Shown here piece after piece: positions 17,415 to 25,079 of a DNA stretch of 64,000 nucleotides. The notes beneath the pieces were generated by a model. The model was not told where the DNA came from and ran no database searches. It saw nothing but the letters and a program-made list of their open reading frames with translations. The stretch's first letter is position 1. Each line of letters opens with the position of its first letter. Source of the stretch: Ga0077555 sp050250755. GTDB lineage: Bacteria; Pseudomonadota; Alphaproteobacteria; Rhizobiales; Hyphomicrobiaceae. Location: assembly GCA_050250755.1 (NCBI GenBank), contig JBFWOB010000009.1, positions 71,823 through 135,822 on the forward strand, written 5' to 3'. The translations under genes were made by a program, and so were the position numbers.

Positions 17415-17891
17415 TCAGGCCCCGCTGCGCGTTGGAGTGGCGGGCTCAGGCGCCTTGATCGTGGTGGGGCCCGGTTCTTCGGTGGCCGGCACCTCGCCGG
17501 TTGTCTCGTGCGCGAGTGCCGGCGTGTCGGTCGGCTCCACCGCGTGCTCCGGTGAGGGGGCAGTTTCAGGCGTCTCGGGCTTGTCGATCTCCGCGAGCGA
17601 GGCATTCACCTCGCGCGTGACGTCGCTCATGTGGCTGTCAACGGCGCTGCTGGTCTCTTGCAACGTGCTGCGCGCTTCCTCGCCAAGCTGCTCGACCTCC
17701 TTCTTGAGGTCGGACAGCTCCGATTCGCGCATGGCTTCCTCGAATTGGGCCCGAAACTCGTTAGCTTGCCGACGGATCATGCCCAGATAGCGGCCGACCG
17801 TCCGCATGAGTGCTGGCAGGTCCTTGGGCCCGACGACGATGAGGGCGACGACCGCAAGGATGAGCAGCTTTGACGACGTAAGGTCGAACAT
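17415..17891 (-). CDS. tatB: Sec-independent protein translocase TatB
   Basis: The 158-residue protein has one N-terminal transmembrane helix (LLILAVVALIVV). The hinge motif VGPKDLPALMRTVGRYLG follows, then a long charged amphipathic helix (residues about 35-85). The C-terminal tail is Pro/Glu/Thr-rich and disordered, typical of alphaproteobacterial TatB. The GP and Glu/Asp hinge residues distinguish it from TatA. With TatC it forms the docking complex for folded exported proteins. It ends four bases before tatC. Confidence 0.95.
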   Translation of the reverse strand: MFDLTSSKLLILAVVALIVVGPKDLPALMRTVGRYLGMIRRQANEFRAQFEEAMRESELSDLKKEVEQLGEEARSTLQETSSAVDSHMSDVTREVNASLAEIDKPETPETAPSPEHAVEPTDTPALAHETTGEVPATEEPGPTTIKAPEPATPTRSGA

Positions 17892-18040
17892 CGTGTCCGG
17901 TCTCTAGGTCCCAGCCATGTAGGCCGCGTGGTTAAGCCGCGCAGGCATCCGGACCGTCCGCGCTGCGGATCGCGCATCAAGATAGCGTGGATGCGGGGCC
18001 CGCCCCTTCAATGTCCGGGGCTCGCCGCCGCCCAGCCTCA

Positions 18041-18280
18041 TCAACCGACCTTGGTGCCGGTTCCGGTGACGTGGGTATCGTGGGTTTTCGTGGACTCGAT
18101 CGTGCGCGGCTGATCTGCCGGCTTGCTCGCCTCAGCCTCGTCGTCCTGCAGACCCTTCTTGAAGCTTTTGATACCCTTGGCGAAATCGCCCATTACGGCC
18201 GAAATCTTGCCACCGCCGCCGAAGAACAGCAGCGCTACGGCCAGAAAAATCAGCCAGTGCCATACGCTCAAGCCGCCCAT
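18041..18280 (-). CDS. tatA: Sec-independent protein translocase TatA
   Basis: The 79-residue protein has a single transmembrane helix (VWHWLIFLAVALLFF), the hinge GGGGKISAVMGDFAKGIKSFKKG and a charged tail with DDE and KPADQ. TatA polymerises to form the Tat conduit. A gap of 149 bp separates it from tatB, longer than the usual near-contact, although all three tat genes run leftward in the standard order. A small GC hairpin (GGGCGG/CCGCCC, 18301-18315) lies about 20 bp upstream of its ATG. Confidence 0.95.
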   Translation of the reverse strand: MGGLSVWHWLIFLAVALLFFGGGGKISAVMGDFAKGIKSFKKGLQDDEAEASKPADQPRTIESTKTHDTHVTGTGTKVG

Positions 18281-18417
18281 GTGTTCGGGTACTCCATGAG
18301 GGGCGGAGTCCGCCCTTTTCGATTGGCGCGCACTATCGCAGACACGAACCCCTGTCGCAAGTGACGGTGCTGTAATGGTTTCATATGAGGGTCGCGCCGC
18401 CGACCGTCGTCGTCGCG

Positions 18418-19581
18418 TTAACCGGCAGGAAGCGGCTCAGCCCTTGCGTCGTCGGCGGGGAACACGAGCGCGCGGGCTGGATCGACGACTACGCTCACCT
18501 CGCTGTCGAGCCCCGGCATTTCGCTCTCTCGAAGCCGGACTCTGAGCGGTTCGTCGAAGCCTTGGACGGCGAGATCGAGCAACGCCGCATCGCCGAGCGA
18601 CTTCAGATCCATGATCCGGGCCGCGAGGCCGACGCCCGGCTTAGCGAGTGCAATTTCACGTTGTCGCAGGCACAGGACAGCCTTCTCGCCTTCAGCGATC
18701 TCGGGGACCCAAAACGTACCGACCGGAGTGCGCAACGCCCCGCCTTCAACCACCCAAGGAATTTCGTTGATCTCTGAGAACAGGCGCGCGACGTAGAGGT
18801 CGGCCGGGTTGCGGTGCAGATCCCGCGCGCGGCCCACCTGGACCAGCCGCCCGCGCCTCATAACCGCGATGCGGTCGGCGAGCCGCATGGCCTCCTCGGG
18901 GTGGTGCGTCACGATGATCGACGTTGCGCGAGTTTCGCGCAGAAGCGCGGTCGTCTCCTCCTGCAGCCGTCCGCGCAGATGCACGTCGAGACCGGAGAAC
19001 GGCTCATCCATCAGCATGACCGACGGCCGGGGAACAATGGCGCGCGCGAGCGCCACACGCTGCTGCTCGCCGCCGGAGAGCATATGCGGGTACTTGGACT
19101 CATGGCTCAGCATGCCGACCCGCGCCAGCGCATCGCGGGCCGCGCGGACCGCCTCCGCACGCGAGAGCGTCTTCAGGCCGAACGTTACGTTGTCGAGTAT
19201 GCTGAGATGGGGGAACAGCGCGAAGTCCTGAAACATCAACCCGACGTGGCGCTTTTCGGGGGGTACGAATCGCTTCGGGCCGGCGACCTCCACACCTGAG
19301 ATCGTAACGCGCCCCGAGGTGGGCTTCTCAACGCCGCAGGCGATGCGGAGCAATGTCGTCTTGCCGCAACCCGATGGGCCGAGCAGGCACACGATCTCGC
19401 CCGGTTCGACGTCGAGTGAGACACTCGACAGCGCGATGATCTCGCCGTAGCGCCGCTCGACCGCCTCGAATGTGAGGCTTGCCGGGGCGCGTACGCCTCC
19501 GGCGGACGGCCGCAGGCAGGCTGTCTCCCCGTCATCGGCCGCAAGCCGGTTCCGGGAGGCAAGCAGATCGGAAAGCTTCAA
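18418..19581 (-). CDS. ABC transporter ATP-binding protein, Fe3+/spermidine-type (PotA/FbpC-like)
   Basis: The ATPase has 387 residues with Walker A LLGPSGCGKTTLL, Q-loop LMFQDFALFPHLS, signature LSGGEQQRVALARA, Walker B LMDEPFSGLD and the switch histidine in IIVTHHPEEAM. A C-terminal extension of about 130 residues carries the TOBE-like regulatory domain of the FbpC/PotA group. The first 35 residues are an unusual leader. No permease gene is adjacent, and the divergent gene at 19754 encodes a solute-binding-like protein. Its partners are therefore unknown. It lies upstream of tatA in the same direction with a 137-bp gap. Confidence 0.9.
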   Translation of the reverse strand: MKLSDLLASRNRLAADDGETACLRPSAGGVRAPASLTFEAVERRYGEIIALSSVSLDVEPGEIVCLLGPSGCGKTTLLRIACGVEKPTSGRVTISGVEVAGPKRFVPPEKRHVGLMFQDFALFPHLSILDNVTFGLKTLSRAEAVRAARDALARVGMLSHESKYPHMLSGGEQQRVALARAIVPRPSVMLMDEPFSGLDVHLRGRLQEETTALLRETRATSIIVTHHPEEAMRLADRIAVMRRGRLVQVGRARDLHRNPADLYVARLFSEINEIPWVVEGGALRTPVGTFWVPEIAEGEKAVLCLRQREIALAKPGVGLAARIMDLKSLGDAALLDLAVQGFDEPLRVRLRESEMPGLDSEVSVVVDPARALVFPADDARAEPLPAG

Positions 19582-19753
19582 TTGGGGCTCCGCGTCGTCG
19601 GCCCTTTGCCGGATTTCCGCGAAACATTAGGCGACGTTTCTTGACTCGGCAATGCAGGTAATCCCGGTGCTCGAGGTTGCTGGCGCCATCGCGTTGCTCT
19701 TACTGTCTGGGTGAGCCTCGAGCCCGAGGTCCACCTTCCAGGAGGAGCCAACC

Positions 19754-20485
19754 ATGTCCGTTTCCCCCGAGATCGTTGCCGAACTGGCACCGACCGGCGT
19801 TCTTCGCGCCGGCATCAACATGTCGAACTTTCTGTTGGTCACCGGCAAGACAGACGCCGGCGATCCGGTCGGCGTGTCGCCGGACATGGCGGCCGAGGTT
19901 GCGCGACGCCTGGGCGTACCGCTGAAGCTCATTCCCTACAAATCTCCCGGAGCGCTCGGTGACGATGCCGAAAACAACGTCTGGGATATCGGCAACATCG
20001 GCGCCGAGCCGCAACGCGCCAAGACGATTGCGTTCACCGCTGCTTACTGCGAAATCGAATCAACCTACCTGGTGCCGGCCGGCTCTCCGATCCAATCCAT
20101 CGCAGACGTGGACAAGCCGGGCATCCGCATCTCGGTCACGGGCAGGTCCGCCTACGGCCTCTGGCTCGAGAACAACATCAAGAATGCCACGCTCGTGCGT
20201 ACCGACACGCTCGATGCATCGTTCGATAAGTTCGTGCAGGAAAAGCTCGAGGTGCTCGCTGGCCTGCGCCCGCGTCTGATCGATGACGTGAAGAAGATCC
20301 CTGGTGCGCGCATCCTCGATGGCAAGTTCTCGGCGGTCCAGCAGGCGGTCGGTACGCCGAAGAAAAACACCAAGGCTGCGCCGTGGCTCGCGGAGCTTGT
20401 CGAGGAAGCAAAGCGGTCTGGCTTGGTTCAGAGCCTGATCGAGAAGCATAACGTGAAAGGGCTCTCGGTCGCGCCGCTCGCATAA
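19754..20485 (+). CDS. family 3 solute-binding-like protein without a signal peptide
   Basis: The 243-residue protein has the bacterial solute-binding family 3 (amino-acid receptor) fold. Visible segments are GVLRAGINMSNFLLV, GVSPDMAAEVARRLGVPLKLIPY, WDIGNIGAEPQRAKTIAFTAAYCEIESTYLV and KPGIRISVTGRSAYGLWLE. The start is well set by AGGAGGAGCC before the ATG. The protein begins MSVSPEIVAELAPTG with no hydrophobic leader, so it is predicted cytoplasmic. Either it has moved from transport to an intracellular ligand-binding role, or it leaves the cell by a route not visible here. A clear terminator follows. Confidence 0.8.
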   Translation: MSVSPEIVAELAPTGVLRAGINMSNFLLVTGKTDAGDPVGVSPDMAAEVARRLGVPLKLIPYKSPGALGDDAENNVWDIGNIGAEPQRAKTIAFTAAYCEIESTYLVPAGSPIQSIADVDKPGIRISVTGRSAYGLWLENNIKNATLVRTDTLDASFDKFVQEKLEVLAGLRPRLIDDVKKIPGARILDGKFSAVQQAVGTPKKNTKAAPWLAELVEEAKRSGLVQSLIEKHNVKGLSVAPLA

Positions 20486-20494
20486 TGCGATGCG

Positions 20495-20527
20495 CCGCCG
20501 TCCGGTATGACGCCGGGCGGCGGTTTT
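20495..20527 (+). terminator. rho-independent terminator of the solute-binding-like gene
   Basis: CCGCCGTCCGG (20495-20505) pairs with CCGGGCGGCGG (20513-20523) with one G-U pair, a 7-base loop and a following TTTT. It lies 10 bases after the stop codon. Confidence 0.85.
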
Positions 20528-21136
20528 CTCGGCTGGCACGGAGAAACAAGAGAAGAAAATCGAGGAGCCGCGAGTTTATAAATTGCGGACGCGAATTATT
20601 GATTGACTTTGCCTCTCATTTTGGTCAGAAAGGGGAGCGTTTGCAGAGACGGCTTATAGCCTCCAGCAACCGCGACTGAGTTTGCATCAATTCTGGCTCG
20701 ATTATCGAGCTTCTTGTCCGAGGCCCCGATGCGCATCGCATCACATATCGCCCACGCGCTTTGCGCCGTCGCAGACTGGTCAGTTCGACCGGTGTGCACG
20801 GTTGTGCGCGGCGAAGGCGGGGTCTGTTCGGATAAACCCGGTTTTGCTTGCGAAGTGCGAGCACCTAATCGGGTCTGACGCCAATCTCCTCTTGATTGCG
20901 CAATTTGCCACCAGACCGTTCGATGGTCAGGATCTGGCGCATTGTGAAATGGGGAAGATCACCGCGTACGCTCGGCTGAGCCTGGCGGCGACGAACGCGC
21001 CCTAAGTGTGGGCGTCGTGGTGAATGCGTCAGAAAAAGAATAGGCGCAATATTGGATAAATGGCGAAGGTCGTTTTTCCGATATTGCGCCCTGTTGGAAA
21101 ATGAATTGAGAAACATCGGGAGAAAGGAGGTCGGCA
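20528..21136. other. 609-bp gene-free region with lower GC
   Basis: The small frames in this stretch lack credible starts, codon bias or recognisable motifs. Its first part (20540-20640) is noticeably AT-richer than the neighbours. A strong stem-loop (21043-21090) lies near its right end, just before the HNH nuclease gene. The rest may be a promoter region plus decayed sequence. Confidence 0.5.
21043..21090 (+). promoter_or_regulatory. long stem-loop upstream of the HNH nuclease gene
   Basis: GGCGCAATATTGGATAAA (21043-21060) pairs with TTTTTCCGATATTGCGCC (21073-21090) at 16 of 18 positions, with a G-U possible at one of the others. The loop is 12 bases. The left arm contains the palindrome CAATATTG. 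The element ends 46 bp before the HNH gene start. It could be an operator or a 5' leader structure. Confidence 0.5.
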
Positions 21137-21679
21137 ATGCATATCACAGCTTATCCAGCGCTTTTGTTGAATGCCGATTTTCGGCCCGTAAGCCTTTTCC
21201 CGCTTTCGCTCGTTTCGTGGCAAGAGTCGGTCAGTGCGTTGGTACGCGAGCGCGTTGCGGTCGTGGCGGAATACGACCGTGCAGTGCGCAGTCCTTCGCG
21301 CGAAGTACGGCTGCCGGCGGTGGTGGCACTGAAGCGCTATCGCAGGACACGGCAAGACGTGCCGTTCACACGGTACAACGTGTTTCTGCGCGATCGCTTC
21401 ACTTGCCAATACTGCCACGTTGTTCGGCCCGCTTCGCAACTGACGTTCGATCACGTCCGGCCGCGATCCATGGGTGGCGTGACGAGTTGGGAGAATGTGG
21501 TCGCCGCATGCGGTCCATGCAATGTCCGGAAGGGCTCGTCCATGCGCATGCAACCGATCGCAATGCCGAAGATGCCCTCGGCGCGGGACCTCATGCGTGC
21601 GCGCAAGGGGCTGCCGATGCGGCACCTGCACGAAAGCTGGCTCGACTACCTCTATTGGGATGCCGAGCTCGATCAGTAA
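21137..21679 (+). CDS. HNH endonuclease
   Basis: The 180-residue protein has a classical HNH/zinc-ribbon nuclease core. CQYC (about residues 93-96) and CGPCN supply four zinc cysteines, and FDHVRPRSMGGVTSWENVVAAC carries the DH...N catalytic signature. An N-terminal segment (LLLNADFRPVSLFPLSLVSWQESV) is shared by a widespread alphaproteobacterial HNH family, usually chromosomal and single-copy. AAAGGAGG lies six bases before the ATG, a very strong ribosome binding site. No intron, intein or restriction partner is adjacent. The biological role of this family is not established to my knowledge. Confidence 0.9.
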   Translation: MHITAYPALLLNADFRPVSLFPLSLVSWQESVSALVRERVAVVAEYDRAVRSPSREVRLPAVVALKRYRRTRQDVPFTRYNVFLRDRFTCQYCHVVRPASQLTFDHVRPRSMGGVTSWENVVAACGPCNVRKGSSMRMQPIAMPKMPSARDLMRARKGLPMRHLHESWLDYLYWDAELDQ

Positions 21680-21774
21680 TCCCCGTCCCGTTCGGTGAGC
21701 GCCGGTGGCGCAGCCGGACGGGGCAGGGGAGTTGGACACGTGATGGCACGGCAACTCGGCCGCCGTCATGGCAG

Positions 21775-21853
21775 CAGTGCGTAGGGGAGCTTGGCCGTCC
21801 CCGCCTGCCTTGGAAGCAGGAGACCGGTGGTTCAAATCCATCCGCGCTGACCA
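21775..21853 (+). tRNA. atypical tRNA-Pro(UGG)-like gene
   Basis: A complete cloverleaf can be drawn. Acceptor CAGTGCG/CGCGCTG has one T-G pair. The D-stem is GGGG/CCCC with an 11-base loop containing GG. The anticodon stem CCTGC/GCAGG encloses loop CTTGGAA, giving anticodon TGG. The variable loop is AGACC, the T-arm GGTGG-TTCAAAT-CCATC, then discriminator A and an encoded CCA. U8, A14, G15, C48, T54, T55, C56 and A58 are present. The bacterial proline identity elements C1:G72, A73, G35 and G36 are also present. It is unusual in having A37 instead of the normal G37 and T21 instead of A21, and its D-arm is unlike the usual proline tRNA. Confidence 0.7.
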
Positions 21854-22030
21854 TCTTCCGTCTGCGATTGGCTTTGCGGCGCGTGCGAGGCCGTCCGCCC
21901 GCCCGCTGTTGAAGCATCATTTCCGGTTGGGAAAATTGCGATTGTGCGATTGCCTTGGTTCTGCCGGTGTCCTACGGCAAACCACTATGCTCGTGGGGAG
22001 ACCTTCGGTTCGACGAGGCAGTAGTAGGGA

Positions 22031-22702
22031 ATGGCCCGACGGTTCATAGGATTTGCCTTGCTGCTCTCGCTCGCGGTCGGCGCATATGCGTCCGCTCCGC
22101 TGGTGACGGCTTGGCAGATCCGAGAGGCGGTTCGCACCGGAGACACGGCACGTCTCGAGGACAAAGTTGACTGGCCGTCGGTGCGCAAGTCTCTCAAGTC
22201 GTCGCTCGGGGAGGCGCGGAAGGCTATCTCGGAGCTGACGGAGGCCGCTGGCGTGCCTCGCCCGAGCGTCTGGCAACGTCTCAAGGCCGCCACGCTGCCG
22301 TTTCTCACCGATCCACTCATTGATCGCTATGTCACCGCGGAGGGCGCGTCCAAGCTTTACGCGTGGCGGCAGACATGGGGACATCGCGTCCATGCGGTCC
22401 GCGAAGCAGCAAGAGCGCCAACCAGTGTCGTGGCGGCCTCAGTCACGCATGCTCCGGCAACTTGGGCTGACCGGCTGGGCGTCGGTCATGCGGTGGGAAT
22501 TACCGACAGAGTGAGGCGCGCTGGATTTGTGTCCCCGTTCCGTTTCGAGATCGAGTTGGCCGATCGGATCGCACGTGATCGGACGTGGCAAGCCGTTCTG
22601 GAGTTGCGCGGCCTATCCTGGAAACTCACGGAGATGCGGGTGAACAGCGCACAGTCGGCCGCTCGCGAGCCCGTCGCCGCCAGGATGGCGCGGGCACGTT
22701 GA
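22031..22702 (+). CDS. DUF2939 family protein
   Basis: The 223-residue protein begins with an N-terminal hydrophobic segment (FIGFALLLSLAVGAYASAPLV), either a signal anchor or a signal peptide. AWQIREAVRTGDTARLEDKVDWPSVRKSLKSSL follows, the recognisable core of DUF2939. Later segments (RFEIELADRI, LELRGLSWKLTEMRV) resemble the C-terminal part of the family. The function is unknown; the protein is probably in the periplasm or membrane-anchored. It converges on the next gene with only six bases between stop codons. Confidence 0.8.
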   Translation: MARRFIGFALLLSLAVGAYASAPLVTAWQIREAVRTGDTARLEDKVDWPSVRKSLKSSLGEARKAISELTEAAGVPRPSVWQRLKAATLPFLTDPLIDRYVTAEGASKLYAWRQTWGHRVHAVREAARAPTSVVAASVTHAPATWADRLGVGHAVGITDRVRRAGFVSPFRFEIELADRIARDRTWQAVLELRGLSWKLTEMRVNSAQSAAREPVAARMARAR

Positions 22703-22708
22703 TTGAAA

Positions 22709-24046
22709 TCAGTCGCGGACGACCATGGCGGCGTGCGAGCGCAGTCCCGCTTCAACAACCCTTTCGAGCTCACGTGGCCCAGCCCGCTCCGCAATCGGCT
22801 CGGGTACGATCCAGAGGGTGTAGTCGGGACCTTGGATGGGTGTGCAGGAGAGACGCCCGTTGTTCAGGCGGCAATCCGACGTTTCATCCAGAACGTGTGG
22901 TTGCCGACGATCGTGGCGCAAGATCCGCATATCGATCGGCTGGATGACAGCGGGATAGGCCACGAGATCGACGCCGCGGAAGACGCAGCCGAGCGAATTG
23001 CGGCAGGCGCCGGCGCGTTCGCCGAGCGTCCGCATTGGTCCGAAGGCGCGTTGGCGCGGCAGGAAGCGAGCCGCCGTGTCAGGACCCGCTCCGACGTAGC
23101 AGCCTCTCTCGCCGCACAGCAGTGGATCGGCGGTCTTGTTGTGGCGCCGGATGCCCCGGCTGCCGGGTTCCAGCACCATCAGGATCGTGACGCGCGTCGA
23201 CGACCTGAAGCCGTCCGCGTCCGGTGAGTTTCCGCCGGCGCGAGGAGGTTCGCGAAGTGGGGCGTTAACGGCGAATTCGCGCGGCGTGTCGTACTCCGGT
23301 CGCGGCGCCGGACCGGGAGGTGCCTGCATGGGCGCTCGGGCCTCATTGGTAGAGTTGTCCGCCTCCGAAGCGCGCGCGGTCTGGCGCTTGACCCATGCCT
23401 CCCGCGCCCGGCTCAACGCCTCATCAATCCGCACCGCCTCCGCATCGCGCTCGGCCTCCATGCGGGCATACTCGACTTCCTCGGCCCGACGCTGCTCATC
23501 CGCGATCCGGCGTTCTTCGTCAGCCTTGCGTTGTGCTTCGGCGGCTAAGCGGGTGTCTTCCGCGCGCTTTTGTTCCTCGGCGCGGCGTCGCTCCTCCACC
23601 ATGCGGCGCTCTTCCGCGGCCCTGCGCTCCGCATCCGCGCGCTGGGCGGCTTCCGTGTGACGCCGCTCCTCTTCGACACGGTGCTGCTCATCGGCAATGC
23701 GACGTTCGTCTTCCGCTTTGCGTGCATCGGAGTTGCTTGCGGTATCCGTGATGGCTTCATTGCTACGAATCTGCGCGGCTCGGCGCGCCTCGGCCTCGGC
23801 GCGCGCGCGCTCAAGCATTTCGATTTCGTCGATAAGGCGGTTCTCTTCCTCGGGACGTGGGCGGTCGGCAGCCTCGACCTTGTGCTCCCGGCCAACAGGC
23901 GCGGCGCGAGGCGCCTGAGACGCCGTCGTCGCCAGCAACCTCGCAATCGGATCATCAATTTCGGCCAAAACGGGAAGGGAGAGCGAGAGCCCGGCGACGG
24001 TCGCTGCCGCAATCGCGACGCTCGTCATTCGAGACAGAGCACGCAT
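22709..24046 (-). CDS. secreted coiled-coil protein with a six-cysteine C-terminal domain (unknown function)
   Basis: The protein has about 445 residues. A signal peptide (to about residue 29, ending LPVLA-EI) leads into a long Glu/Arg/Ala-rich region (about 65-235) with repeated DEERRIADEQRR-type heptads, a TolA-like coiled coil. A Pro-rich linker follows. The C-terminal domain of about 140 residues contains three cysteine pairs: CGERGC (311/316), CRNSLGC (348/354) and CRLNNGRLSC (392/401). These suggest three disulfides in the periplasm. I do not recognise the C-terminal domain. ATG 24046 is chosen over the frame start 24073 because GGGAGG lies upstream of it and the signal peptide then starts normally. 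Confidence 0.75.
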   Translation of the reverse strand: MRALSRMTSVAIAAATVAGLSLSLPVLAEIDDPIARLLATTASQAPRAAPVGREHKVEAADRPRPEEENRLIDEIEMLERARAEAEARRAAQIRSNEAITDTASNSDARKAEDERRIADEQHRVEEERRHTEAAQRADAERRAAEERRMVEERRRAEEQKRAEDTRLAAEAQRKADEERRIADEQRRAEEVEYARMEAERDAEAVRIDEALSRAREAWVKRQTARASEADNSTNEARAPMQAPPGPAPRPEYDTPREFAVNAPLREPPRAGGNSPDADGFRSSTRVTILMVLEPGSRGIRRHNKTADPLLCGERGCYVGAGPDTAARFLPRQRAFGPMRTLGERAGACRNSLGCVFRGVDLVAYPAVIQPIDMRILRHDRRQPHVLDETSDCRLNNGRLSCTPIQGPDYTLWIVPEPIAERAGPRELERVVEAGLRSHAAMVVRD

Positions 24047-24170
24047 GTTCCAGCCTCCCAACCTAGGCCGCAAAGACAGCGCGACCTCATTTTTTTCGAT
24101 GCTGTCGAAAGTAGTTCAGAACTTGGGCAGCAAAGCGGTGGGACGGTGAACGTTGTCTGAATTTTGCTTG

Positions 24171-25079
24171 TCAGGCCTGTGTCGGGGAACTCGCGACGGT
24201 CGCCGCCATGCCCTCTCGATAGGTGGGGTATGCAAGCTTCACCCCAAGGCTTTCTTTCATGCGCTTGTTGGAAACCCGCTTCGTCTGGTCGTAGAAGCTC
24301 CGCGCGATAGGCGAAAAATTCGCATCCTCTAAACGCACGAGGGGCGGTGGCTCGAGGCCAAGAAGGGTTGCCGCATAGGCCACGACCTCGTCAGCAGGTG
24401 CGGGCTCGTCGTCGGTGATGTTGTAGACGTTATGAGCTGACGGCGCCGTCATGGCTGCTTCGAGTGCGGCGGCGATGTCATCGACATGCACTCGATTGAA
24501 GACCTGGCCCGGCTTCGCGATGCGACGCGCGGTGCTGGAACGCAACTGATGAACGGCGCCGCGTCCAGGACCGTAGATGCCAGGCAACCGGAAGACGTCG
24601 ACGCGTGGTGTATGTGCCTTTCCAAACGCGAGCCATTCGTTTTCCGCTTCGATCCGCATGAGACCTCGCCGGCCGGGGTCACGTGGCGCCGTCGTTTCAT
24701 CCACCCACGCACCGCCATGATCGCCATAGACGCTGACCGTAGAGAGGTAGCCGATCCAGCGGAGTTTCGTCGCGCCTTCGAGGCAGCTCCCAAGGTGGCG
24801 GAGCACGGGATCCCCCGCTTCATCCGGCGCCGCAGAGACGAGGATGTGAGTCGCCTCGGACATCTCACGTGCAAGGCCTGGCGATACGTCCGGCCCGTCG
24901 AACACAAAGTCTTGCCAGCCGTTCTTTGCGATACGTTCGGTGCCTTCGGCTGAACGTGCTGTCCCGGCAATGTGGGTGCCCTGCGGCGCCAATCGCCGCG
25001 CGAGCGCTGCGGCCGTGTAGCCGAGGCCGAGGCAGAGAACCCGCCAACTCGGCTGTTTCGGATCGTCGTGAAGCGTCAT
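24171..25079 (-). CDS. NAD-dependent epimerase/dehydratase family protein (YeeZ-like SDR)
   Basis: This is an extended short-chain dehydrogenase of about 302 residues. The nucleotide loop is VLCLGLGYTAAALARRL, a GLGYT variant typical of the YeeZ-like group. YLSTVSVYGDHGG carries the active-site serine/tyrosine region and FRLPGIYGPGR the substrate-side segment. HVDDIAAALEAAM is also conserved. The substrate is unknown, although a sugar nucleotide is the usual guess. ATG 25079 overlaps the queG stop codon as ATGA, implying translational coupling. It is the last gene of the GST-queG-epimerase operon. Confidence 0.88.
   Translation of the reverse strand: MTLHDDPKQPSWRVLCLGLGYTAAALARRLAPQGTHIAGTARSAEGTERIAKNGWQDFVFDGPDVSPGLAREMSEATHILVSAAPDEAGDPVLRHLGSCLEGATKLRWIGYLSTVSVYGDHGGAWVDETTAPRDPGRRGLMRIEAENEWLAFGKAHTPRVDVFRLPGIYGPGRGAVHQLRSSTARRIAKPGQVFNRVHVDDIAAALEAAMTAPSAHNVYNITDDEPAPADEVVAYAATLLGLEPPPLVRLEDANFSPIARSFYDQTKRVSNKRMKESLGVKLAYPTYREGMAATVASSPTQA

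Noticed and set aside
20682..21005. A 107-codon frame in the gene-free region before the HNH gene
   Set aside because: It has no ribosome binding site, no domain and irregular codon use, and overlaps similar frames on the other strand.
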